DNA of 64,000 nucleotides, from the NCBI RefSeq assembly GCF_014639535.1, contig NZ_BMGA01000001.1:248001-312000 (forward strand), in the 5' to 3' direction. Positions 54,798 to 63,700 of the stretch are shown here, piece after piece. The notes under the pieces were generated by a model. The model worked only from the letters and a program-made list of their open reading frames with translations, had not been told where the DNA came from and did no database searches. This DNA is from Flavobacterium palustre (GTDB taxonomy: Bacteria; Bacteroidota; Bacteroidia; Flavobacteriales; Flavobacteriaceae). How positions within the stretch are numbered: position 1 is the stretch's first letter; every line of letters starts with the position of its first letter. The translations under genes were made by a program, and so were the position numbers.

Positions 54798-54983
54798 TCT
54801 AATATCAAATTAAAATTTTAATATTGGTCTATTAATAATCCCCAAAATGAATTGGGTTTATTTTTTTAATTTTATAAAAAGCCAAAGTTTGCTTGAATAA
54901 AATTATCCATAGAGCAATTCAATCCTTTTGGGGATCAATATAATTAGTTTTTAGTTTAGTTTCAGAGTGAGTTTTTAGTTTTG

Positions 54984-55010
54984 AGCCCTAACTTTTGTTG
55001 GGGCTTTTTT
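54984..55010 (+). terminator. Terminator hairpin in the leader of the CBM9/PKD gene (possible attenuator)
   Basis: The 9-bp stem AGCCCTAAC / GTTGGGGCT with one G-U pair and a 4-base loop is followed by six T's. It stands 34 bases upstream of the ATG and downstream of the operator, so any transcript starting near 54800-54950 must pass it. Confidence 0.75.
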
Positions 55011-55044
55011 AACTTAGTCATTCAGAACAAATAACCTTTATCCA

Positions 55045-56157
55045 ATGCTTTTTAGAATCAAATCCTTTTTCAATCTTAAGACAAAAGCAAAATACGGCTT
55101 GCCTTTAGTATTAATGGCACTCATAACTTCACAAACTAATGCACAAGACAATAGAAGTTTTCAGATTTTTCAATTTCCTGCCAATAAAATCCCTACGATT
55201 GACGGAAATAGCGAAGATTGGAAAATAGTTCCTGAAAATTACATCGTGGGAATGGATCAATTATGGGACGACAGCGGAAAACAACCCAAAGCCGATCCAA
55301 AAAATCTGGCTGTTAGTGTAAAAATAGGCTGGGTAAAAGGATTGAATCGTTTGTATTTTCTTTATGAAGCCTATGATGATTATTGGGATTTTTCATTGCC
55401 GGGATTACACAACGATACTTTTGAATTGATAGTTGATGCCGACCAATCAGGCGGTCCGTTTATTGACCGTTTTCATCCCAATCCAAATCTGACCAACACA
55501 ATGGATGCTTATTTTTCGTATCACGGAGTTCACGCACAAAACTATCATATCTTCACTCCCGCTGTAGAAAAAGACTGGACTATGGTTTGGGGAAGTCAGC
55601 CCTGGATTAAAAATCTGCCTTATGCGAATGCGTCTTACAAATATGATTTCAAACCAGGACAGGGTGGAAAATTGACATTGGAATTCTGGATTACTCCTTT
55701 TGATTATGCAGGAAATAATCCTTCAAGGGCTGTAGAATCCATCTTGGAAGAAAACAAAAACATCGGTCTTTGCTGGGCAATTATCGATTATGATGATGTA
55801 AACAAAACCGAAAACAACGGCTTTTGGAACCTATCGAAAGAACATAAAATGTATGGAAATGCTTCTTACTCTTTGCCTTTTAAACTGATGCCTTTGGAAA
55901 AGCAATACAAAAAAGAAATCGATGCCAAATGGTCTTTTAAAGTTGTAAATATGGCAAAAAGAGAAGTGGCTTTCGTTGATGAATCTGAGGGTGAAATTAC
56001 CTCCTGGAATTGGGATTTTGGTGATGGAACAACTTCAACTGAACAAAATCCAATTCATCAATATAAAGAAGCCGGAAAATATGTTGTAATTTTAAAGATT
56101 CAAGGTCCAAAAGGCATCTCTCAACTTTCCAAAGTTTGGGATGTTGCTGTCAAATAA
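55045..56157 (+). CDS. Secreted CBM9-like and PKD-domain protein
   Basis: This 370-residue protein has a signal peptide (LVLMALITSQTNAQ, end about residue 34). A CBM9-like domain spans about 40-285 (IPTIDGNSEDWKIV, LYFLYEAYDDYWDF, NDTFELIVDADQSGG), and one PKD domain lies at about 295-370 (SWNWDFGDGTTSTEQNPIHQ). No catalytic motif is seen. It heads the enzyme gene set of the plus strand, 39 bases before GH105. It probably binds the glycan outside the inner membrane. Confidence 0.85.
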   Translation: MLFRIKSFFNLKTKAKYGLPLVLMALITSQTNAQDNRSFQIFQFPANKIPTIDGNSEDWKIVPENYIVGMDQLWDDSGKQPKADPKNLAVSVKIGWVKGLNRLYFLYEAYDDYWDFSLPGLHNDTFELIVDADQSGGPFIDRFHPNPNLTNTMDAYFSYHGVHAQNYHIFTPAVEKDWTMVWGSQPWIKNLPYANASYKYDFKPGQGGKLTLEFWITPFDYAGNNPSRAVESILEENKNIGLCWAIIDYDDVNKTENNGFWNLSKEHKMYGNASYSLPFKLMPLEKQYKKEIDAKWSFKVVNMAKREVAFVDESEGEITSWNWDFGDGTTSTEQNPIHQYKEAGKYVVILKIQGPKGISQLSKVWDVAVK

Positions 56158-56196
56158 AAACATACTAACAAACCATTAATATAATACCAAACCAAA

Positions 56197-57564
56197 ATGA
56201 AAACCAAACCATTCACAACCGGAATTAAAATCGGAGTTGCGGCAGTCCTAATGGGAATCCCAACAATTGTAAGCGCACAACAACCTGCTAACGATGTTAC
56301 AGCACCTTTGCATCTTTTGCAACCCGATTACCCAACTCCTTATGGAGCTAAATCAGCTCAGGAAATCAAAGCTACTATTGATAAAGTATATGCTTTTTTA
56401 GAAAAAACAACTCCTGCAGGTCTCATCAACAGCAAAACCAAACAGGAAGTTACCGATTTAAAAAAACTGGACGAAAACACCGTATTTGCTCCCGGAACTT
56501 TTAGATTAACCAGCTATGAATGGGGGGTTACTTATGCCGGAATGCTTTTAGCAACTGAGGCTACAGGAGATCAAAAATATGCCGACTACACTAACAAACG
56601 ATTAAAACTAATCGCCGACATTGCTCCTTATTACAAAAAAGAGCTTGCTAAAAACAGTAAATTTCCTTCTCCGGTACACGGTTTCTTAATGCCACACGCT
56701 TTGGACGATGGTGGAGCCGTTACCGCTTCGATGATTAAAGCACAAAGAGCAGGATCAAAAACCGACCTGAGACCATTAATTGACCATTTCATGGACTACA
56801 TCAGTAACAAGGAATTTCGTTTAACGGATGGAACTTTAGCAAGAAACAGACCGCAACCTAATACTTTATGGCTGGATGACTTATTCATGTCAGTTCCTGC
56901 TTTGGCACAAATGGGGAAACTAACAGGGGATGTTAAATATTATGACGATGCCGTAAAACAGGTCAAACAATTCTCAGATCGTATGTACAACAGCCAAAAA
57001 AACTTATACATGCATGGCTGGGTACAATCAATGGAAGAAAATCCGCAATTTCATTGGGCTCGCGCCAATGGCTGGGCAGTAATGACTATGGTGGAACTAT
57101 TAGAAGTTTTACCAAAAGACCATCCGGGATACAATATGGTTTCAAACCAATTAAGAGCACATATCAAAGGGCTGGTTGCTTATCAAGACGGAACAGGTTT
57201 CTGGCATCAGTTAATTGACCGTAACGACACCTATTTAGAAACATCAGCCACTGCTATTTATGCTTATTCCATCACCCGCGCTATTAACAGAGGTTATATT
57301 GACAAAGCGGCTTATGCTCCTGCTGCATTATTGGCATGGAATGCCGTAGCCACAAAAGTCAATGACAAAGGAGAAGTGGAAGGAACCTGTGTGGGAACCG
57401 GAATGGGATTTGACCCAGCCTTTTACTACTATCGCCCAATTAATGTTTTTGCAGCTCATGGTTACGGTCCTGTAATTTTAGCAGGAGCTGAAATCATTTT
57501 AATGCTGAAAAACAACCAATTTGAAATCAACGACAGTTCTTTACAATTAAAAGCATCTAAATAA
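56197..57564 (+). CDS. GH105 unsaturated uronyl hydrolase
   Basis: This 455-residue secreted enzyme has the signal peptide VAAVLMGIPTIVSAQ. Its (alpha/alpha)6 fold shows SYEWGVTYAGMLLA, FLMPHALDDGG, NTLWLDDLFMSVPALAQMG with the Asp pair used as acid/base in YteR/YesR-type enzymes, and HWARANGWAVMTMVELLE. GH105 removes delta-4,5-unsaturated uronic acid from oligosaccharides left by polysaccharide lyases, for example on rhamnogalacturonan or ulvan. No lyase gene is visible in the window; one may lie beyond 64,000. Confidence 0.92.
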   Translation: MKTKPFTTGIKIGVAAVLMGIPTIVSAQQPANDVTAPLHLLQPDYPTPYGAKSAQEIKATIDKVYAFLEKTTPAGLINSKTKQEVTDLKKLDENTVFAPGTFRLTSYEWGVTYAGMLLATEATGDQKYADYTNKRLKLIADIAPYYKKELAKNSKFPSPVHGFLMPHALDDGGAVTASMIKAQRAGSKTDLRPLIDHFMDYISNKEFRLTDGTLARNRPQPNTLWLDDLFMSVPALAQMGKLTGDVKYYDDAVKQVKQFSDRMYNSQKNLYMHGWVQSMEENPQFHWARANGWAVMTMVELLEVLPKDHPGYNMVSNQLRAHIKGLVAYQDGTGFWHQLIDRNDTYLETSATAIYAYSITRAINRGYIDKAAYAPAALLAWNAVATKVNDKGEVEGTCVGTGMGFDPAFYYYRPINVFAAHGYGPVILAGAEIILMLKNNQFEINDSSLQLKASK

Positions 57565-57587
57565 TTTTTTAAAAACTCACTTCATTC

Positions 57588-58958
57588 ATGAACAGCCATT
57601 TCATCAGCAGCATAGCCGTATTATTTTTATGGATTGCAACTTTTGGTCAATCAACTGAAAAAAAAACAAACCCTGCTATTACACCCAATTTTGTGGTTAT
57701 TGTTGCTGATGATGCAGGCTGGAATGATGTAGGCTATAATGGTTCGGAAATCCATACGCCCAATATCGACTGGCTTGCCAAAAATGGTTCTCAACTCAAT
57801 CGTTTGTACGCTGCTCCTACCTGTTCACCGTCCAGAGCGAGTTTTTTTACCGGAAGACCTTCAAGCCGTATGGGAATTGTAGCTCCAATAAGTGATAAAA
57901 GCAATTTAAGTCTGCCTAACGATGTAACTACTTTGCCACAAGCCTTACATCAGCAAAATTACCAAACAGCTTTATTTGGCAAATGGCATTTAGGTTTAAA
58001 TCCATCCAGCGGCCCTAAAGCCTACGGTTTTGATTATTCTTATGGTTTTTTACACGGGCAAATTGACCAATACAGTCATGAATACAAAAACGGAGATCCA
58101 AGTTGGCATCGAAATGGCGAATTCATAACTGAAAAAGGTCATGTAACTGACCTGATTGAAAACGAAGCTTTAATGTGGCTTAAAACTAAAAGAGATCCTT
58201 CCAAAAACTTCTATATCCAACTGAGTTACAGCGCTCCGCATTTTCCTTTGCAGGAAGAAGACAAATGGAAAAAACCCTATTTAAAAACCATTAAAAATAA
58301 TTCCCGAAGAGACTATGCCGCTGCGATGTCGCATCTGGATTACAGCATCGGGCAAGTACTAAAATTTTTAAAACAACAGCATTTAGACCAAAATACCGTT
58401 GTAATTTTCATGAGTGATAATGGCGCTATGGACAAATGGATTCCGGGAAACCAATACAAAGGAAGACATGCAGCCAATGACGTTTTAGGAAGCAATTATC
58501 CTTTACGCGACTGGAAAACTAGTAACTACGAAGGCGCGGTAAGAGTTCCCGGCATCATCTATTGGAAAAACAAAATCAATGCTTCTTTAAACAAAAATTA
58601 CATTTCTGTAAACGATTTTATGCCAACTATTTTAACATTGGCAGGAGCCAAATCCATTCCGGCAACAGTAGAAGGAAAAAACATTTGGAAGTCAATTGTT
58701 TCTAATGATTCTATCCCAAATCAATCCATCTACATTCGTGGCCATTTACAGGAAAGCATTACCGAAAAACCATGGAAATTAATCCGCACCAGACATAAAA
58801 ATACACCAACTGTTTTCGAACTGTTTAATATCGAAAAAGATCCTGAAGAAAAACAAAATGTATTGCAGCAACATGAAAAACTAGCCGAAAATTTAAAAAA
58901 TAAGCTGGAAGAACAATTCAACAAGGACGCTAAAGAGGTCAATTTAGGAGGAGAATAA
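57588..58958 (+). CDS. S1-family sulfatase (formylglycine type)
   Basis: This 456-residue enzyme has an export signal (MNSHFISSIAVLFLWIATFG). The metal-binding pair D41-D42 is in VADDAGWNDVGYNG, and the modification motif C79-S-P-S-R in APTCSPSRASFFTGR converts Cys to formylglycine. GKWHLGLNP, SDNGAMDKW and PGIIYWK are the other S1 motifs. It cleaves sulfate esters, so the PUL substrate is probably sulfated. It lies 24 bases after GH105. The anaerobic or aerobic maturase is not in this window. Confidence 0.93.
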   Translation: MNSHFISSIAVLFLWIATFGQSTEKKTNPAITPNFVVIVADDAGWNDVGYNGSEIHTPNIDWLAKNGSQLNRLYAAPTCSPSRASFFTGRPSSRMGIVAPISDKSNLSLPNDVTTLPQALHQQNYQTALFGKWHLGLNPSSGPKAYGFDYSYGFLHGQIDQYSHEYKNGDPSWHRNGEFITEKGHVTDLIENEALMWLKTKRDPSKNFYIQLSYSAPHFPLQEEDKWKKPYLKTIKNNSRRDYAAAMSHLDYSIGQVLKFLKQQHLDQNTVVIFMSDNGAMDKWIPGNQYKGRHAANDVLGSNYPLRDWKTSNYEGAVRVPGIIYWKNKINASLNKNYISVNDFMPTILTLAGAKSIPATVEGKNIWKSIVSNDSIPNQSIYIRGHLQESITEKPWKLIRTRHKNTPTVFELFNIEKDPEEKQNVLQQHEKLAENLKNKLEEQFNKDAKEVNLGGE

Positions 58959-59050
58959 ACCCGAAAAAACTATAACGTTTTCGGAAAATTAAAAGCTAAA
59001 TTATCCAAAACTATTTCTTTTTTATCCATTTACAGGATTTTAATCTAAAA

Positions 59051-59067
59051 TCAGGCAAGTACAGGAT
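59051..59067 (+). promoter_or_regulatory. Proposed GntR operator upstream of GH28
   Basis: TCAGGCAAGTACAGGAT is 14 of 17 identical to the site at 54781. An extra half site ACAGGAT stands at 59032-59038. It is in the 156-base gap before the GH28 gene. Confidence 0.55.
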
Positions 59068-59114
59068 ACCATTTCGATATAAAATAAAGATTTTCGGATA
59101 TAAAATCAATCGTA

Positions 59115-60575
59115 ATGAAACAATACCAAGTCATTTTAAGCTCCCTGTTTATTTTGCTTTTTTCCTGCAAAGGAACAGCACAAACAACCAATCGTTCCAC
59201 TAATTTTGAACCGGAATGGATTAATAAAGTGGGTGCTAAAAAAAATACTTTTAAAGCTAAAACCTATTACGCGAACGATTTTGGAGCGATAAATGATGGC
59301 AAAACACTTTCGACTAAAAACATTCAAAAAGCCATAGACGAATGCAGTAAAAATGGCGGCGGAACACTGACTTTCAAACCCGGAAATTACCTAACAGGTT
59401 CCTTATTTATTAAAGAAGGAGTTCATTTTTCTGTTCCAAAAGACGTCACTATTTTAGGCAGTGAAAACATTGCCGATTATCTGGAAATTGATACCCGTGT
59501 TGCCGGAATTGAAATGAAATGGCCTGCTGCTCTAATCAACGTACTAGATCAAAAAAATGTAACTATTGATGGCGAAGGCATTATCGATGGTCAGGGAAAA
59601 GTGCACTGGGATTACTATTGGAATTTACGCAAGGAATACGAAGCCAAAGACTTGCGATGGATTGTGGATTATGATGCCAAACGTCCAAGAACCATCTTAA
59701 TCACAAACTCTAAAAACGTTTTTCTTAAAGATCTAAACATCCAAAGAGCGGGATTCTGGACCGTACAGGTTTTGTACTCGGAATACATTACCGTTGATGG
59801 CATCAAAATAAGAAACAACATCGGCGGGCATGGCCCAAGTACCGACGGAGTGGATATCGATTCGTCAAGATGGATATTGGTACAAAACTGCGATATCGAT
59901 TGTAACGATGATAATTTCTGTCTGAAAGCAGGTCGTGATTGGGACGGATTGCGTGTAAACAAACCAACCGAATATGTGGTGGTACGCAATTGCATTGCCC
60001 GTCAGGGAGCTGGTTTATTTACTCTGGGAAGCGAAACTTCGGGAAGTATTCGCCACGTTTATGCTTCCAATATTCAGGGTTTTGGTACTAAAAACGGACT
60101 CAACATAAAATCGGCGACAAACCGTGGCGGAACTGTAGAAGATGTTTATATGGAAAACATCAAAATGGAAAGCGTAGGGACTTTTATCACTATTTCGATG
60201 AACTGGAATCCGGCTTATAGCTACTCCAAACTTCCGGCTGGCTACACCGAAGAAAGCTTACCTCCACACTGGAAAAAAATGCTAACTAAAGTAGAACCCG
60301 CCTCCAAAGGTATTCCTGCTTTCAGAAATATTTATCTGAAAAATATCGACATCAAAGGAGCTAAAAAAGCCATTTCGGTAGCGGGATTAAAAGAGTCTAT
60401 TGTAGAAAACATCACTCTTAAAAATGTCCATATTACAGCCGAAACTGCAGGAAATATCAATTACAGCAGCAATTGGATTTTAGACAATGTAACGATTAAT
60501 GCTTTAGATAATTCGACACTAAAAATTGAAAATTCAAAGAATGTAGATTTTTCTAAAGCTGCAAAATTGGATTAA
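59115..60575 (+). CDS. GH28 polygalacturonase-family enzyme
   Basis: This 486-residue protein has an export signal with lipobox-like LLFSC near residue 18, so it may be a lipoprotein. The right-handed beta-helix starts with DFGAINDGKTLSTKNIQKAI. The GH28 catalytic aspartates appear as D244 (STDGVDID) and D265-D266 (CNDDNFCLKAGRD), followed by LGSETSGSIRHV and GLNIKSA. GH28 enzymes hydrolyse galacturonan or rhamnogalacturonan, and exo-forms also act on substituted uronans. It follows the sulfatase after a gap with its own operator, so it may start a separate transcript. Confidence 0.9.
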   Translation: MKQYQVILSSLFILLFSCKGTAQTTNRSTNFEPEWINKVGAKKNTFKAKTYYANDFGAINDGKTLSTKNIQKAIDECSKNGGGTLTFKPGNYLTGSLFIKEGVHFSVPKDVTILGSENIADYLEIDTRVAGIEMKWPAALINVLDQKNVTIDGEGIIDGQGKVHWDYYWNLRKEYEAKDLRWIVDYDAKRPRTILITNSKNVFLKDLNIQRAGFWTVQVLYSEYITVDGIKIRNNIGGHGPSTDGVDIDSSRWILVQNCDIDCNDDNFCLKAGRDWDGLRVNKPTEYVVVRNCIARQGAGLFTLGSETSGSIRHVYASNIQGFGTKNGLNIKSATNRGGTVEDVYMENIKMESVGTFITISMNWNPAYSYSKLPAGYTEESLPPHWKKMLTKVEPASKGIPAFRNIYLKNIDIKGAKKAISVAGLKESIVENITLKNVHITAETAGNINYSSNWILDNVTINALDNSTLKIENSKNVDFSKAAKLD

Positions 60576-60582
60576 CGATATT

Positions 60583-60644
60583 TACCGCAAATTCGCAAAT
60601 TTTAAAAATAGTGGTAATTTAGAATAATTTGCGAATTTGCGGTA
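60583..60644. repeat. Perfect 19-bp inverted repeat between GH28 and DUF4450 gene
   Basis: TACCGCAAATTCGCAAATT (60583-60601) and its exact complement (60626-60644) flank a 24-base loop. It lies 7 bases past the GH28 stop. No T run follows, so it may be an interspersed repeat or an mRNA-stabilising hairpin rather than a terminator. Confidence 0.8.
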
Positions 60645-60720
60645 TAAAATTTTAAAAGCTAAAGTGAAAGATGTACTAAAAGCACATCGTTTTAAACTTT
60701 ATTTGATACCAAAGAATACA

Positions 60721-63700
60721 ATGAAATTTAAAGTTCCCATTTCTCTTATCTGTCTTTCTCTAGCTATACCTAATTTGACTGCTCAAAGTCAAAAACTATG
60801 GCATGGAGAAAAGCGAAAAATCCATTATACACCTGAAGGCAAAAGTTTTGTTCTACAAAACGGAACCCGAAAATTCAACCGTGCCTTGTACGGAACCAAC
60901 ACTGCTTTTAGAGTCGAAGCCGGTGATTTGCCTGAATTTGCTATGTACATGCCGGGTATGGGAGGGAATTTCAAATTGGGTTTAGTCAATGGAAAAAACA
61001 GCAAATGGATCACCGAAGCCGATAAAATAAACACCAAATACACTCCCGGAACGGTCGAGTATGAAATAAAAGATGCTTTACTTGCCAATGCAACTTTAAC
61101 CATTCAAATTGTCGCTCTGGCGGATAGTGATGGTTTTATCCTGAAAGTTATTGGAAATAACATCCCTAAAAACACTTCGCTCATCTGGGCTTATGGTGGT
61201 GCCAGTGGTAAAAAATTCTCCCGAAATGGTGATATTGGCGGCGATCCTGAATCGGTGTTTTATCTACAACCGGAATATTGCATTAACAATCAATACCAGA
61301 TTAATAAAAACAATTTTAGTGTTTCTTATGGTTCAGCGAGCAATAAAAAAGCAACCGAAAATACTCAGTTAATCAACGCTGTTTTTCCGGATTCGAAAGT
61401 ACATTTGGCTAGTGCCAATTTCCTAAAAACACCTTTAGAAAATTATAATTCGAAAGCAGATTCGGTTCCAATGATTGTTGGACAACTGAACCAATTTTCG
61501 AAAGAAGGAAATTATTGGTTGTTCGAAAACACTGCTAAAATTGAAAATAGCACTCAAAAAGCAGTAGCTGAAAAATTCAAAAAAGCCATTGCTCAAAGTC
61601 AGCTTTTAGCTAACCGAATCAAAATAAACACACCCGATCCTTACATCAATACATTGGGCGGCGCACTTGCTATGGCTGCCGATGCCATCTGGGAAAATCC
61701 CGCTTATTTGCATGGAGCTGTGGCCTGGCGCATGTACTTAAACGCTTGGCGTGGTGCCTATGTTGCCGATCCGTTGGGCTGGCATGACAGAGCCAAAACC
61801 CATTTTGAAAGCTATGGAAACTCTCAGGTAATCGAACCAGAATCAGGTCCGGTTGTTCCGGATACTACAAGAAATTTTGCTCGCCAACTGGAAAAAATGG
61901 GCACTTCAATGTTTAGTAGTGGTTACATCAGCCGCAATCCTAACAACAACAAAATAGCGCATCATTATGATATGAATTTGGTTTTTATAGACCAATTAAT
62001 TCGTCATTTTAAATGGACGGGAGATATTGATTTTCTGAAAAAAATGTGGCCTGTTATCAAAAGACACCTGGCCTGGGAAAAAAGAAATTACGATGTTGAT
62101 GGCGACGGATTGTATGATGCTTACGCAGCTATTTGGGCAAGTGATGCGCTGCAATATAGCGGCGGAGGTGTGACTCATACATCGGCATATAATTATTATG
62201 CCAATAAAATGGCAGCTGAATTAGCAAAAATTGCAGGCGAAGACAGCGCTCCTTACACCAAAGAAGCCGCTCACATTCATCAGGCAATTCAGGGAAAATT
62301 ATGGAAGAACAACAAAGGTACTTTTGCGGAATATAAAGATCTTCTGGGTAACCAACTTACCCATGACACTCCTGCAATCTGGACTATTTATCACGCCTTA
62401 GACAGTGAAATTGCCAATCCGTTTCAAGCCTACCAAGCCCTGCACTATGTAGATACCGAAATCCCGCATATCCCGGTTGCTGCCGAAGGTCTGGACAAAA
62501 ACAATTTGGAACTGATATCCACAACCAACTGGCAGCCTTACACCTGGTCGCTGAACAATGTGGCTCTGGCAGAAATTTTGCACACCTCATTGGCTTACTG
62601 GCAGGGAGGACAAGCTGAAAAAGCCTACCAACTTTGGGAAAGTGGCTTAATCGAAAGCATGTATCTGGGTGCTTCGCCGGGTGGTTTTGAACAATTGTTG
62701 TTTCAGGATGCAATTCGTGGCGAATTGTATCGCGATTTTGCCGACCCGGTAGGGATGGCTGGCAGAACTTTAGTAGAAGGACTTTTCGGAATCCAGCCAG
62801 ATGCGCTTAAAAATACTTTAACGATTCAGCCCGGATTACCAAAATCATGGAATAATGCTTCGCTTGAAATTCCTGATGTGGCTTTTGCTTTCGAAAGAAC
62901 AAAAAACACCGACGTTTACCAAATTACGCCTCATTTTGCTACCAAAATGAATTTGCAATTATTAGTGAATGCCACACATGAAAGCATCAGTAAAGTGACC
63001 GTAAACGGTAAAGAAGTGCCATGGAAAATGATTGATGGAACTGTTGGAAGTCCAAAAATCAGTATCGAAAATCCGTATGCCAATTCCTATAAAGTGGAAG
63101 TCGTTTGGAGCGATGCCCTTTTGGAACAGCCAACAGCGGTTTCCACCATTTGCGAAGGCGAAAACATCAAAATCACAACCAATAAAGCCACAATTTTAGA
63201 AATAAAAGGTACCCAAAACGCATTGGTAAACGCTGTAGTAAGCAATAACGAAATCAATGCTGTAGCAAATGGATTAGGCAATAAATCTTTCTTTGTAAAA
63301 CTGAAACAAAAAGAAATGATTTGGTGGCAGGCAATTGACATTAAAATCACTCCAAAATTTGAAATTGTTTCCAATTCGATAAAAGGAGAAAATACAGTTG
63401 TGACAATCAAAAACAATCTGTCTAAATCGGTAAATGGATTACTTATTTCGAATCAAAAAGCAAACAGCACTAAAATCAGCCTGAAAGCCAATTCAGAGAA
63501 CAATATCGAAATTCCTTTGACACAATTAGTTTCAGGAACAAATACTGTTGAAATAACTGCTGAAGATGGTTCCAAAACAAAATTAAATCTCACCAACTGG
63601 GACATTCAATCCAATTCAAAAACAAACTGGGAAACCGTAAAACTGGATGGTATTTTCAATGATAAAGTCACGAATGTTTTCGAAAACAAATACCTGAGTC

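Larger units (their letters stand above)
54692..55044. other. Control region between xylA and the CBM9/PKD gene
   Basis: This 353-base gap holds the xylA terminator, the proposed GntR site at 54781, a distant 10-bp inverted repeat ATCCCCAAAA (54838-54847) / TTTTGGGGAT (54926-54935) and a second terminator hairpin just before the next gene. Confidence 0.75.

Noticed and set aside
54838-54935. Riboswitch in the leader of the CBM9/PKD gene
   Set aside because: The distant inverted repeat and terminator could form alternative folds, but the sequence does not match any riboswitch class I recognise.
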